A stretch of DNA of 64,000 bases from Xenophilus aerolatus (GCA_029968055.1 JASCNX010000004.1:1-64000); one strand, 5' to 3'. Counted from the first letter of the stretch, positions 8,535-17,116 are shown. Numbers and translations: made by a program. Notes: generated by a model not told the origin, from the letters alone.

Positions 8535-8550
8535 CAATCGCCGGCGATTG
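8535..8550. promoter_or_regulatory. 16-bp perfect palindrome between the CBS gene and metY
   Basis: CAATCGCCGGCGATTG is perfectly self-complementary. A TTGACA hexamer overlaps its right edge (8548-8553, plus strand). A TATATT lies to its left reading towards the CBS gene. This layout fits an operator between divergent promoters, although no good -10 was found for metY. Regulator unknown. Confidence 0.5.
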
Positions 8551-8611
8551 ACAAGGCCCTTCCCGCAATGCGCACGCCGCAACGTGACCGGGCGTTACCA
8601 AGGAGACAGCA

Positions 8612-8671
8612 GTGACCCCCGCGAATCGCGCGCAGCTCCCCTTCATCCACTCCGAACTCACTGAACCATGA
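8612..8671 (+). CDS. Putative 19-codon leader ORF of metY
   Basis: A GTG start sits after a strong AAGGAGA Shine-Dalgarno and opens a 19-codon frame (VTPANRAQLPFIHSELTEP). Its TGA overlaps the metY ATG (ATGA). The metY start itself has no recognisable ribosome-binding site, so metY is probably translated by coupling from this frame. There is no run of methionine or cysteine codons that would make it a classical attenuator peptide. It could also be the remnant of an older start region. Confidence 0.55.
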   Translation: MTPANRAQLPFIHSELTEP

Positions 8672-9981
8672 GCGGCTATTCCGACCCCGGCTTCGACACG
8701 CTGGCGCTGCATGCCGGTGCGGCCCCCGACCCGTCCACCGGCGCGCGCGCGGTGCCGATCCACCTGACCACGTCTTTCGTCTTCGAATCGAGCGACCACG
8801 CGGCAGCGCTTTTCAACCTCGAGCGCGCGGGCCACGTCTACAGCCGCATCAGCAACCCGACCAATGCCGTGTTCGAACAGCGCATGGCGGCGCTGGAGGG
8901 CGGCATCGGCGCCATCGCGACGGCCAGCGGCCAGGCGGCGTTGCACCTGGCGGTCGCGACGCTGATGGGCGCAGGCTCGCACATCGTCGCCAGCACGGCG
9001 CTGTACGGCGGTTCGCAGAACCTTTTGCATTACACGATGCGGCGCTTCGGCATCGAGACCACCTTCGTCAAGCCCGGCGACATCGACGGCTGGCGCGCGG
9101 CGGTGCGGCCCCAGACGAAGCTGTTCTTCGGCGAGACCGTCGGCAACCCGGGCCTGGACGTGCTCGACATCCCCACCGTGAGCGCCATCGCGCACGAAGC
9201 GGGCGTGCCGCTGCTGGTCGATTCGACGCTGACCTCGCCCTACCTCATCCGACCCTTCGAGCACGGGGCCGACCTGGTCTACCACTCGGCCACCAAGTTC
9301 CTGTCGGGGCACGGCACCGTGATCGGCGGCGTCGTGATCGACGGCGGCAGCTTCGACTGGGAGGCGTCGGGCCAATTCGCCGAGCTGACGCAGGCCTACG
9401 ACGGCTTCCACAACATGGTCTTCAGCGAGGAGTCCACCGTCGGCGCCTTCCTGCTGCGCGCGCGGCGCGAAGGGCTGCGCGACTTCGGCGCCGCCATGAG
9501 CCCGCACACGGCCTGGCTGATCCTGCAGGGCATCGAGACGCTGCCGCTGCGCATGGAGCGGCACATCGCCAACGCCGAGAAGGTGGTGCGGTTCCTGGCC
9601 GCGCACCCCTTCGTCTCGCGCGTGGGGCACCCGCTGCTCGAATCGCACCCGAGCCATGCGCTGGCGAACAAGCTGCTTCGGCATGGCGCCAAGGGCGCGG
9701 GCTCGGTGTTCAGCTTCGACATCAAGGGCGACCGTGCGCAGGGCAAGGCCTTCATCGAGGCCCTGAAGCTGTTCAGCCACCTCGCGAACGTGGGCGATTG
9801 CCGCAGCCTGGTGATCCACCCGGCCAGCACCACGCACTTCCGCATGAGCGACGAGGCGCTGGCCGGCGCCGGCATCGGCCAGGGCACGATCCGCCTGTCG
9901 ATCGGGCTGGAAGACCCCGACGACCTCATCGACGACCTCAAGCGTGCGCTCAAGGCGGCGGAGAAGGCAGGCGCGCGATGA
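8668..9981 (+). CDS. metY: O-acetylhomoserine sulfhydrylase / homocysteine synthase (PLP)
   Basis: A 437-residue Cys/Met-metabolism PLP enzyme that makes homocysteine from an O-acylhomoserine and sulfide. The N-terminus (GFDTLALHAGAAPDPSTGAR) and the PLP-binding sequence VYHSATKFLSGHGT (Schiff-base lysine K210) are diagnostic, and the length suits the MetY rather than the shorter MetB/MetZ type. O-succinylhomoserine specificity cannot be excluded. The preceding leader ORF overlaps its start, and the next gene begins inside its stop codon. Confidence 0.9.
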   Translation: MSGYSDPGFDTLALHAGAAPDPSTGARAVPIHLTTSFVFESSDHAAALFNLERAGHVYSRISNPTNAVFEQRMAALEGGIGAIATASGQAALHLAVATLMGAGSHIVASTALYGGSQNLLHYTMRRFGIETTFVKPGDIDGWRAAVRPQTKLFFGETVGNPGLDVLDIPTVSAIAHEAGVPLLVDSTLTSPYLIRPFEHGADLVYHSATKFLSGHGTVIGGVVIDGGSFDWEASGQFAELTQAYDGFHNMVFSEESTVGAFLLRARREGLRDFGAAMSPHTAWLILQGIETLPLRMERHIANAEKVVRFLAAHPFVSRVGHPLLESHPSHALANKLLRHGAKGAGSVFSFDIKGDRAQGKAFIEALKLFSHLANVGDCRSLVIHPASTTHFRMSDEALAGAGIGQGTIRLSIGLEDPDDLIDDLKRALKAAEKAGAR

Positions 9982-10805
9982 TCCTCACCGTCAACGGCCA
10001 ACCGGCCTACTGCTACACCGGCGGCAAGCCCTTCGATGCGGCCAGGCCCACGGTCGTCTTCATCCACGGCGTGCTCAACGACCACAGCGTCTGGATCCTG
10101 CAGAGCCGCTACCTCGCGAACCACGGCTTCAACGTGCTGGCGGTCGACCTGCCCGGCCACTGCCGCAGCGGCGGCGACGCGCCCGCATCGGTGGAAGAGG
10201 CGGCCGACTTCATCGGCGCCCTGCTCGACGCCGCCGGCGTGCAGCGCGCCGCCCTGGTCGGGCACAGCTGGGGATCGCTCATCGCGATGGAGGCGGCCAG
10301 CCGGCTGCGCGCGCGCATCACGCACCTGGTGCTGGTGGGCACGGCCTTCCCGATGAAGGTGTCGCAGGCCTTGCTGGATGCGTCGCTGAACGACCCGGAG
10401 GCCGCGCTGCGCATGGTCAACGTGTTCTCGCGCTCGACGCTGGCCGCGCCGCCCTCGGCCCTGGGGCCGGGCACCTGGGTGTACGGCGCCAGCATGGCGC
10501 TGGGCCGGCGCGTGCTGCGCAGCAACCCGAAGGTGAACGTGTTCCATCGCGGTTTCCTGGCGTGCGACCGCTATGCCAACGGCGAGCAGGCGATCGCGCA
10601 GATCACCTGCCCCGTCCTCTTCGTGCTCGGCGCGCAGGACCAGATGACGCAGCCCCGCGCCGCCCAGGGCCTGGTCGAGAAGGCACGCGCCGCAGGCAAG
10701 ACGGTGCGCGTCGCGTCGCTGCCCGTGGGCCACCACCAGATGAGCGAGACGCCGGACGAGACGCTCTTCGCGCTGCGCGACTTCCTGCAGGCGCCCGCGG
10801 GCTGA
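9978..10805 (+). CDS. Alpha/beta-fold hydrolase
   Basis: A 275-residue cytosolic hydrolase. The start MILTVNGQPAY overlaps the metY stop (ATGA), which implies coupled translation. Seen: an oxyanion-hole HG (residues 30-31), a nucleophile elbow GHSWGS with S97, an acid segment LGAQDQM and a catalytic-histidine segment PVGHHQM near the C-terminus, so the triad looks complete. The substrate is unknown. Co-translation with metY hints at a role near methionine or homoserine ester metabolism, but that is inference. Confidence 0.88.
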   Translation: MILTVNGQPAYCYTGGKPFDAARPTVVFIHGVLNDHSVWILQSRYLANHGFNVLAVDLPGHCRSGGDAPASVEEAADFIGALLDAAGVQRAALVGHSWGSLIAMEAASRLRARITHLVLVGTAFPMKVSQALLDASLNDPEAALRMVNVFSRSTLAAPPSALGPGTWVYGASMALGRRVLRSNPKVNVFHRGFLACDRYANGEQAIAQITCPVLFVLGAQDQMTQPRAAQGLVEKARAAGKTVRVASLPVGHHQMSETPDETLFALRDFLQAPAG

Positions 10806-10807
10806 CT

Positions 10808-11206
10808 TCAGTCGCCCGCGGCGGCGTCGAAGGTTCCGGCCGGGGCACGCTCCAGCGCGGCGACCAGCGCGGCCACGGCGGCGTCGGCCGGTTGGGCGGC
10901 CGGCAGCGCGCCGAGCATGCGGCGCAGGGTCTCGGCATGCGGCAGCAGCGGGCCGAGGAAATGGGTCCCGGCGCCGCTGGCGACCAGCAGCGTGGGAAAG
11001 GTCTCGACGTCGAACTCGTCGGCGATGTCGGCGTGGTCCTCGATGTCGACCCAGGCGAAGCGCAGGTCCGGATGGGCGCGCGCGACCTCCTCGAACAGCG
11101 GCCGGTACTCGCGACAGGTGCCGCACCACTCGGCGCACAGGCAGACGACCCACGGCGCCTGGGCGGCGGCCGGGGGTGCAAGGGCGGCGTTCGAACGCTG
11201 CGGCAC
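10808..11206 (-). CDS. Thioredoxin-fold protein
   Basis: A 132-residue protein with a WCGTCR redox motif near residue 26, followed by FAWVDIEDHADIADEFDVETFPTLL-type thioredoxin sequence including the cis-proline (FPT). The CXXC variant CGTC is unusual next to the thioredoxin CGPC. The start is uncertain: there is no ATG, and a GTG giving VPQRSNAAL was chosen because it is the nearest plausible codon. No signal peptide is evident, so a cytosolic thiol-disulfide role is likely. Its stop lies two bases from the stop of the convergent hydrolase. Confidence 0.8.
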   Translation of the reverse strand: MPQRSNAALAPPAAAQAPWVVCLCAEWCGTCREYRPLFEEVARAHPDLRFAWVDIEDHADIADEFDVETFPTLLVASGAGTHFLGPLLPHAETLRRMLGALPAAQPADAAVAALVAALERAPAGTFDAAAGD

Positions 11207-11347
11207 GGCGCTGTGGGACCTGAAAAGCTTCGGGTGATGGAGGTGGCTGGGACTGAAGCCCGTCGCTATTATGGGCAGGCACCCGCCGGCCGGCAGCGCG
11301 CCGGCCCATTCCCTGCACCGGCACCCCGAGATGCCCAGGAGACCGCG

Positions 11348-11689
11348 ATGAACAGCACCACGACCACCGCGCCCGCCGACGTCGATCCGCGGCAGTTCAC
11401 GAGCTTCGCGCAGTTCTACCCCTTCTACCTGAGCGAGCACGCCGATCGCACCTGCCGGCGCCTGCATTTCGTCGGCTCCAGCCTCGGCCTGGTCTGCGTG
11501 GCGCTGCTGGTGGCCACCGGCAACCCCTGGTGGCTGCTGGCGGGGCTGGTGGCCGGCTACGCCTTTGCCTGGATCGGGCACTTCGGCTTCGAGAAGAACA
11601 AGCCGGCCTCGTTCAAGCGCCCGCTCTACAGCTTCATGGGCGACTGGGCGATGTACCGCGACATCTGGCTGGGACGCATCAAGCTCTGA
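11348..11689 (+). CDS. Mpo1-like/DUF962 membrane protein
   Basis: A 113-residue protein with two membrane segments (SLGLVCVALLVATG; WWLLAGLVAGYAFAW) and the DUF962 signature: FYPFYLSEHADRTCRRLHFVG, then AWIGHFGFEKNKPASFKRPLYSF. The conserved histidines are the proposed iron ligands of the yeast Mpo1 2-hydroxy fatty acid dioxygenase, a member of this family. The last 64 bases overlap the convergent YihY gene. Confidence 0.85.
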   Translation: MNSTTTTAPADVDPRQFTSFAQFYPFYLSEHADRTCRRLHFVGSSLGLVCVALLVATGNPWWLLAGLVAGYAFAWIGHFGFEKNKPASFKRPLYSFMGDWAMYRDIWLGRIKL

Positions 11690-12948
11690 AGGCCCGCGGC
11701 CGCGTCCCCGGGCGCCGGCGGCGCCTCCGGCTGGTCCGACAGCACGTCGCGCAGGCGCAGCGCGGCCAGCGGCCCCTTCTGCCACAGGTTTTCGAGTGCA
11801 GGCGTGCGCGGCACCATCAAGGCCACGGCCAGCGCTTCGAGCGGCGTGCGGTCCGCATCGGCCAGCAGCACGTAGCGCGGATCGTCGCTGTCGTCGATCT
11901 CCGCGATCTCGCCGACCCAGTCGAGCGCCACCAGCGTCTCGAGCACCGCCGCCAGTTGCAGCGCATCGACACGCATGCGCACCACCAGTTCCCGCGCGCC
12001 CATGCCCTTGTAGGGCTGTGCCCGTGCGCGGTCCAGGTGCTGCAGCACCTCCACCGCCAGCTGCATCGGCCAGCCCGGCGTGCCGCCGCGGCGCGCCACG
12101 CCGGTGAGCAGGCTGGGCAGGTAGGCGGCGATCACGGCGCCCAGCAGCACGATCACCCAGGCCACGTAGATCCACACCAGCAGGATCGGCACGGTGGCGA
12201 AGGCGCCGTACATCACCGAGTAGGTCGGCACCTGGGCCAGGTACCAGCCGAGCACGCGCTTGGCGACCTCGATCGCAGCGGCGACGAAGAAGCCGCCCGT
12301 CCACGCATGCGACCACTTCACGTGCGTGTTGGGCACGTAGTGGTAGAGCGCGCCCATGCCCGCCGCCAGCAGCATGAACTCGAAGGTGTCGAACAGGAAC
12401 TTGAGCAGGTCGTTGTCGTGCACCACGCCGCGCGAGGCGGAGAACACGTACGCGGTGGTCGAGAGGCTGGCCGCCAGCACCAGCGGCCCGAGCGTGATGG
12501 CGGCCCAGTAGATGAGCACGCGCTGCGCGAAGGGGCGCGGGTTGGGCACGCGCCAGATGTTGTTGAGCGTCTTGTCGATGGTGAGGATGAGCGCGATCGC
12601 CGTCACCAGCAGCACGCCCAGGCCTGCGATGCCCAGGCCGCTCGCCTTGCTGGCGAACTGCGTGAGGTAGCCCAGCACCTGGCGCGCGATGTTCTCGGGG
12701 ATCAGGCTCTCGACCAGCCAGCGCTGCAGCCGGCCCTGCATGGCCTGGAACATCGGGAACACGGTGAACAGCGCCAGCGCCACCGTGAAGAAGGGCACCA
12801 TCGCGATGGTGGTGGTGAAGGTCAGGCTGCTGGCCGTGAGGCCCAGGCGGTCTTCGCGGAAGCGCTCTCCCAGCACCGCCGCGGTGGTGCGCCACGGAAA
12901 GTGCGAAAGGTCCCTCCAGAGCTGCCGGCGATTCATGGCCGGTATCAT
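11626..12948 (-). CDS. YihY/BrkB family inner-membrane protein
   Basis: A 440-residue polytopic membrane protein with about six helices in residues 30-280. Family hallmarks include LTASSLTFTTTIAMVPFFTVALAL near the N-terminus and MYGAFATVPILLVWIYVAW. A soluble C-terminal part (about 300-440) resembles the winged-helix-like tail of this family. Annotation as RNase BN is obsolete for it; function unknown. An alternative start is MNRRQLW, four codons in. Its final 21 codons lie antisense to the end of the DUF962 gene. Confidence 0.87.
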   Translation of the reverse strand: MIPAMNRRQLWRDLSHFPWRTTAAVLGERFREDRLGLTASSLTFTTTIAMVPFFTVALALFTVFPMFQAMQGRLQRWLVESLIPENIARQVLGYLTQFASKASGLGIAGLGVLLVTAIALILTIDKTLNNIWRVPNPRPFAQRVLIYWAAITLGPLVLAASLSTTAYVFSASRGVVHDNDLLKFLFDTFEFMLLAAGMGALYHYVPNTHVKWSHAWTGGFFVAAAIEVAKRVLGWYLAQVPTYSVMYGAFATVPILLVWIYVAWVIVLLGAVIAAYLPSLLTGVARRGGTPGWPMQLAVEVLQHLDRARAQPYKGMGARELVVRMRVDALQLAAVLETLVALDWVGEIAEIDDSDDPRYVLLADADRTPLEALAVALMVPRTPALENLWQKGPLAALRLRDVLSDQPEAPPAPGDAAAGLQSLMRPSQMSRYIAQSPMKL

Positions 12949-13016
12949 GCCATTCGCCCTTGCGCGCGCCGCCGGGCCCGAGGTGCCCGTGCCTCGCCTC
13001 GCCCCGCCTGTCTCTC

Positions 13017-13430
13017 GTGAACGCTCCCCTCTTCCACGCCCCGTCGCCCGCCGTGCTCGCCACGCGGCGCCTGGCCGTGGGCAGCCTGGTCGGCCTGATC
13101 GCGCTGGGCTTCGCCTGGGAGATGTGGCTGGCGCCCCTTCGCCCGGGCGGCTCCTGGCTGGCCCTCAAGGTGCTGCCGCTGGTCCTGCCGCTGGCCGGGC
13201 TGCTGAAGAACCGCATGTACACCTACCGCTGGGTCAGCCTGCTGGTCTGGCTCTATTTCACCGAAGGCGTGGTGCGGGCGTGGAGCGACACCACCGCCAT
13301 CAGCCGCATGCTCGCGGGCCTCGAGATCCTGCTGTGCCTCACGCTCTTCGCCGCCTGCGCCTGGCATGTGCGCCTGCGGCTGCGCGCAGCCGCCGCCGCG
13401 GCCCCTCCTGCCACTGCATCATCGCCATGA
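13017..13430 (+). CDS. DUF2069 small membrane protein
   Basis: A protein of about 137 residues with four predicted membrane helices (VGSLVGLIALGFAWEMWLAP, LALKVLPLVLPLAGLL, WVSLLVWLYFTEGVVRAWSD, MLAGLEILLCLTLFAACAW) and the DUF2069 pattern LKNRMYTYRW. The start is uncertain: GTG at 13017 (VNAPLFH) was preferred, but the frame is open to a TTG at 12960. Its stop overlaps the ATG of the next gene. Function unknown. Confidence 0.8.
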   Translation: MNAPLFHAPSPAVLATRRLAVGSLVGLIALGFAWEMWLAPLRPGGSWLALKVLPLVLPLAGLLKNRMYTYRWVSLLVWLYFTEGVVRAWSDTTAISRMLAGLEILLCLTLFAACAWHVRLRLRAAAAAAPPATASSP

Positions 13431-14848
13431 GCACTCCCCTGATCGACGACCTGCGCGCCATCGTCGGCGCCTCCCACGTGCTGACCCAGGGCGACCTGAG
13501 CGCCTGGGAGCAGGACTGGCGCAAGCGCGCACGCGGCAAGGCGCTGGCCGTGGTGCGACCCGGCAGCACCGACGAGGTGGCACGCGTGGTCCAAGCCTGC
13601 GCCGCGGCCGGCACCTCGATCGTTGCGCAGGGCGGCAACACCGGGCTGGCCGTGGGCTCGGTGCCCGACGGCTCCGGCACGCAGGTCGTGCTGAGCCTGA
13701 CGCGCCTGAACGCCATCCGCGAGATCGATGCGGCCAACCTCACCGTCACCGTCGAGGCCGGCTGCGTGCTGCAGGCGCTGCAGGAAGCCGCCGAGAAGGC
13801 GGGCTTCCTGTTCCCCCTGAGCCTGGCGGCCGAGGGCAGCTGCACGATCGGCGGCAACCTGGCGACCAACGCCGGCGGCACGCAGGTGGTGCGCTACGGC
13901 AACGCGCGCGAGCTGTGCCTGGGCCTGGAAGTGGTCACCGCGCAGGGCGAGGTGTGGCACGGCACCAGCGGCCTGCGCAAGGACAACACCGGCTACGACC
14001 TGCGCGACCTGCTGGTGGGCAGCGAGGGCACGCTGGGCATCATCACCGCCGCGACGATGAAGCTGTACCCGCTGCCCGCCGCGCAGCTCACGGCCTGGGC
14101 CGCGGTGCCATCGCTCGATCACGCCGTCACGCTGCTGGGCCTCGCGCACCGCCAGCTCGGCGCGGGGCTGACGGGCTTCGAAGTGATGGGCCAGTTCGCG
14201 CTGAGCCTGGTGGGCAGGCACATGCCGCAGCTGCGCGTGCCCTTCCTGGGCGACGAGGCGACGCCGTACTGCGTGCTGCTCGAGAACTCCGACAGCGAAT
14301 CCGAAGACCATGCCCGCGCGCGCTTCGAGGCGCTGCTGGAAAGCGCCTTCGAGGACGGCTGCGTGACCGACGCGGTGATCGCCGAGAACCTCACGCAGGC
14401 GCACCAGCTCTGGCACATCCGCGAGAGCATTCCGCTCGCGCAGGCCGAAGAGGGCCTGAACATCAAGCACGACATCTCCATCGGCGTCTCGCGCATCCCG
14501 GCCTTCGTGGCCGAGACCGACGCGCTGCTGCAGAAGGAGATCGCCGGCGTGCGCCTGGTCAACTTCGGCCACCTGGGCGACGGCAACCTGCACTACAACG
14601 TGCAGGCGCCGGTCGACGGCGATGCGAAGGCTTTCCTGCGCGAGCAGGAGGAACGGGTGAACACGCTGGTCTACGACCAGGTCGAGAAATTCGGCGGGTC
14701 GTTCTCGGCCGAGCACGGCATCGGCGAGCTCAAGGTGCACAAGCTCGAGAAGCACAAGTCGCCGGTGGCGCTGGGCATGATGCGCGCCATCAAGGGCGCG
14801 CTCGATCCGCACAACCTGCTGAACCCCGGGCGCGTGCTGCGCGCCTGA
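13427..14848 (+). CDS. FAD-linked oxidase, GlcD/D-2-hydroxyacid dehydrogenase type
   Basis: A 473-residue flavoenzyme of the VAO/GlcD superfamily, which oxidises D-2-hydroxy acids such as D-lactate, D-2-hydroxyglutarate or glycolate. The N-terminal FAD-binding domain holds IVAQGGNTGLAVGSVPDG, EGSCTIGGNLATNAGG and KDNTGYDLRDL. The C-terminal cap has VNFGHLGDGNLHYNV, which carries the metal-binding histidines of the D-2HG type, and the terminal DPHNLLNPG. It is translationally coupled (ATGA) to the DUF2069 gene. A paralogue lies at 44427-45866. Substrate not predictable from sequence. Confidence 0.9.
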   Translation: MSTPLIDDLRAIVGASHVLTQGDLSAWEQDWRKRARGKALAVVRPGSTDEVARVVQACAAAGTSIVAQGGNTGLAVGSVPDGSGTQVVLSLTRLNAIREIDAANLTVTVEAGCVLQALQEAAEKAGFLFPLSLAAEGSCTIGGNLATNAGGTQVVRYGNARELCLGLEVVTAQGEVWHGTSGLRKDNTGYDLRDLLVGSEGTLGIITAATMKLYPLPAAQLTAWAAVPSLDHAVTLLGLAHRQLGAGLTGFEVMGQFALSLVGRHMPQLRVPFLGDEATPYCVLLENSDSESEDHARARFEALLESAFEDGCVTDAVIAENLTQAHQLWHIRESIPLAQAEEGLNIKHDISIGVSRIPAFVAETDALLQKEIAGVRLVNFGHLGDGNLHYNVQAPVDGDAKAFLREQEERVNTLVYDQVEKFGGSFSAEHGIGELKVHKLEKHKSPVALGMMRAIKGALDPHNLLNPGRVLRA

Positions 14849-14860
14849 GGCGCGGCGGGC

Positions 14861-15262
14861 TCAGCCCGACGCCAACCGCGGTGCCAGCCAGTGCCAGAGC
14901 CCTGCCGCCACGGCGATCCACACCGCGATCACCAGCACCAAGCCCAGCCGGCTGCGCGGCTTGGCGCCCCGCGTCGCCATCCACGCCTCGGCCTGCGCGC
15001 GGCACGCGGCCAGCACGTCGGGCGGCAGCAGGCGGATGGCCAGGCAGATCAGTGCCGGCAGCAACAGCACGTCATCGAGATAGCCCAGGACCGGGATGAA
15101 GTCGGGCACCAGGTCGATCGGGCTCAGCGCATAGGCGACCACGAACACGCCGAGGGCCTTCGCCGGCCAGGGCGTGTGCGGATGCCGGCCGGCGAACCAC
15201 AGCGTCACGCCGTCGCGCTTGACGCGCCGGGCCCAGTCGCGCAACCGGTCCCTGACTGCCAT
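14861..15262 (-). CDS. YkvA/DUF1232 membrane protein
   Basis: A 133-residue protein with the DUF1232 core AYALSPIDLVPDFIPVLGYL followed by DDVLLLPALICLAIRLLP. A C-terminal hydrophobic segment (LGLVLVIAVWIAVAAGLWHW) probably spans the membrane. Function unknown. It is convergent with the FAD oxidase and lies four bases after the YkgJ-like gene, probably in one transcript with it. Confidence 0.87.
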   Translation of the reverse strand: MAVRDRLRDWARRVKRDGVTLWFAGRHPHTPWPAKALGVFVVAYALSPIDLVPDFIPVLGYLDDVLLLPALICLAIRLLPPDVLAACRAQAEAWMATRGAKPRSRLGLVLVIAVWIAVAAGLWHWLAPRLASG

Positions 15263-15266
15263 CGAT

Positions 15267-15542
15267 TCAGACGGTGGGCGCGGTCTCGCGCTCCAGCCGG
15301 CCCAGCCAGGCCAGCGCCGCGCCGCGATCCGCGCCGCACATGTCGACCGCGGGCTGCAGGCCGCTGCAGACGGCGGGCCGCTCGGGCCGGCCGAACAGGC
15401 GGCAACGCAGGGCCTCGTCGAGCTGCACGCAGGGCACGCCCGCCGGCTTGCCGTCGGGCATGCCGGGAATGGGCGAGCTGATGGAGGGCGCGATGCAGCA
15501 GGCGGCGCAGCCGCTGCGGCAGGCCGGCGCGACGGTCGACAT
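15267..15542 (-). CDS. YkgJ-family cysteine-cluster protein
   Basis: A small (91-residue) protein with the metal-binding cysteine cluster [20 protein letters not shown] at its N-terminus and further cysteines in [22 protein letters not shown] and DMCGAD. The family probably binds zinc or an Fe-S centre. The frame extends to an ATG at 15599, but that codon lies inside the ccd operator, so the internal start [11 protein letters not shown] was chosen. Function unknown. Confidence 0.85.
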   Translation of the reverse strand: MSTVAPACRSGCAACCIAPSISSPIPGMPDGKPAGVPCVQLDEALRCRLFGRPERPAVCSGLQPAVDMCGADRGAALAWLGRLERETAPTV

Positions 15543-15576
15543 CGCGCGATTGGAGCATGGACATCGGCGCGGGCGT

Positions 15577-15612
15577 TTCGACGCATGGAGAATGCGCATA
15601 AGATCTGCGCAT
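15577..15612 (+). promoter_or_regulatory. Promoter and operator of ccdAB
   Basis: A plausible sigma-70 promoter, TTCGAC, 16-bp spacer, TAAGAT, is overlaid by a perfect inverted repeat, ATGCGCA-TAAGATC-TGCGCAT (15592-15612), in which the spacer is essentially the -10 box. A strong AGGAGG follows at 15624. This is the expected arrangement for autorepression by a CcdA-CcdB complex, whose binding would cover the -10 region. Binding itself is inferred. Confidence 0.65.
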
Positions 15613-15634
15613 CGCCCCCCTTCAGGAGGACCCC

Positions 15635-15949
15635 GTGCCCCGCTTCGACAACGCCCCCAAGAAAGCCACCAACCTGTCGCTCAACGCGAAGGTGCTCGAA
15701 ATGGCGCGCGAACTGGGCATGAACGTGTCTCAGACCGTCGACGCACTGCTGGCCAAGGAGGTCGAGCGCCGCTACTGGGAAGGATGGAACGAGCGCAACA
15801 AGGAAGCCATCGATGCCTACAACGAGCGCATCCGGCGCGAGGGCATCTGGGGCGCACAGTACCGCACCTTCGCACGCGGCCTGGGCGACGGCCGTGAGGC
15901 GCCCTCGCCCGAGGAGGCGTCGACGGCCGCCGGGCGCAAGGTGGCCTGA
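15635..15949 (+). CDS. ccdA: CcdA-family antitoxin
   Basis: A 104-residue antitoxin starting at GTG with an ideal AGGAGG five bases upstream. Residues 1-45 form the ribbon-helix-helix DNA-binding domain ([30 protein letters not shown]). The region about 45-75 ([21 protein letters not shown]) is the toxin-wrapping helix typical of CcdA. Compared with the 72-residue F-plasmid protein it has an extra disordered C-terminal tail (about 30 residues, rich in Ala, Glu, Gly). The toxin gene follows three bases later. Confidence 0.9.
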   Translation: MPRFDNAPKKATNLSLNAKVLEMARELGMNVSQTVDALLAKEVERRYWEGWNERNKEAIDAYNERIRREGIWGAQYRTFARGLGDGREAPSPEEASTAAGRKVA

Positions 15950-15952
15950 TCG

Positions 15953-16267
15953 ATGGCACGCTTCGACGTCTACGCCAATCCGGACAAGACCGAGCACCGT
16001 CACACCCCCTTCGTGCTGGACGTTCAGAACGACCACATCGACGGCGTGCAGACGCGCATTGTCATTCCGCTGCGCGACGCGCGCCTGCATGGCAAGTGCC
16101 TCGAGCGCGTGCATCCGGCCTTTCGCATCGACGAACGCGAGGTGGTGCTGGACACGCCCACCATCGCCACCTTCCCGCGCGAGTGGCTCCGCACCCCGGT
16201 GAGCAATCTCCGCGCACAACAGCAAGCCGTGCAAGAGGCGCTCGACGCCGTTTTCGGCGCTTATTGA
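15953..16267 (+). CDS. ccdB: CcdB-family toxin (gyrase poison)
   Basis: A 104-residue CcdB-like toxin. Conserved parts are FDVYANPD at the N-terminus, [20 protein letters not shown] and PLRDARL, equivalent to the VDVQSDIID and MVIPLASARL segments of F-plasmid CcdB. The F protein ends in WGI, where the tryptophan contacts GyrA; here the end is VFGAY, so gyrase contacts may differ. It lies three bases after ccdA, and thyA starts 20 bases later. Confidence 0.9.
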   Translation: MARFDVYANPDKTEHRHTPFVLDVQNDHIDGVQTRIVIPLRDARLHGKCLERVHPAFRIDEREVVLDTPTIATFPREWLRTPVSNLRAQQQAVQEALDAVFGAY

Positions 16268-16287
16268 CCCAGACTGGCTCGACACCC

Positions 16288-17103
16288 ATGCCCATCGATC
16301 GCCCCATCCGCCACCAGTACGAAGACTTCATGCGCCACGTCGACCGGACCGGCGTGTTCAAGAGCGACCGCACCGGCACCGGCACCAAGAGCGTGTTCGG
16401 CTACCAGATGCGCTTCGACCTGAACGAGGGCTTTCCGCTGGTCACGACCAAGAAGGTGCACGTCAAGTCCATCATCCACGAGCTGCTGTGGTTCCTGCAG
16501 GGTTCGTCGGACAACAACTGGCTGCGCGAGCGCGGCGTGACGATCTGGGACGAATGGGCGCGCGAGGACGGCGACCTGGGCCCGGTGTACGGCGTGCAGT
16601 GGCGCAGTTGGCCCACCCCCGATGGCGGCCACATCGACCAGATCGCGCAGGTGATCCAGACGCTCAAGACCAACCCCGACTCGCGCCGCATCATCGTGAG
16701 CGCGTGGAACGTGGCCGAGCTGGACAAGATGGCGCTGATGCCCTGCCACGCCTTCTTCCAGTTCTACGTGGCCGACGGGCGGCTGAGTTGCCAGCTCTAC
16801 CAGCGCAGCGCCGACATCTTCCTGGGCGTGCCCTTCAACATCGCCAGCTACGCGCTGCTCACGCACATGGTCGCGCAGCAGTGCGACCTGCAGGTGGGCG
16901 ACTTCATCTGGACCGGCGGCGACTGCCACATCTACAGCAACCATGCCGAGCAGGTGGCGCTGCAACTGAGCCGCGAGCCGCGGCCCTACCCCACGCTGCA
17001 CATCGCGCGCCGGCCGCCCTCGATCTTCGACTACCAGTACGAGGATTTCCACTTCGAAGGCTACGACCCGCATCCGGCGATCAAGGCGCCCGTGGCCGTC
17101 TGA
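16288..17103 (+). CDS. thyA: Thymidylate synthase
   Basis: A 271-residue enzyme that methylates dUMP to dTMP using methylene-tetrahydrofolate. Hallmarks: [20 protein letters not shown] (phosphate-binding arginine region), the catalytic cysteine C153 in [10 protein letters not shown], and [20 protein letters not shown]. Length and motifs are standard. folA, whose product regenerates the folate used by ThyA, starts 13 bases downstream, a common pairing. ccdB is 20 bases upstream, so read-through from the toxin-antitoxin promoter is possible. Confidence 0.97.
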   Translation: MPIDRPIRHQYEDFMRHVDRTGVFKSDRTGTGTKSVFGYQMRFDLNEGFPLVTTKKVHVKSIIHELLWFLQGSSDNNWLRERGVTIWDEWAREDGDLGPVYGVQWRSWPTPDGGHIDQIAQVIQTLKTNPDSRRIIVSAWNVAELDKMALMPCHAFFQFYVADGRLSCQLYQRSADIFLGVPFNIASYALLTHMVAQQCDLQVGDFIWTGGDCHIYSNHAEQVALQLSREPRPYPTLHIARRPPSIFDYQYEDFHFEGYDPHPAIKAPVAV

Positions 17104-17116
17104 GTCGAGGCCAGCC

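Noticed and set aside
8551..8667. Possible SAM or SAH riboswitch upstream of metY
   Set aside because: No conserved riboswitch core or suitable helices could be seen by eye in the short leader; the leader ORF explains the region better.
15543..15599. Longer start for the YkgJ-like protein ([10 protein letters not shown])
   Set aside because: The codon lies within the ccd promoter/operator dyad, and the extra 19 residues do not resemble the family.
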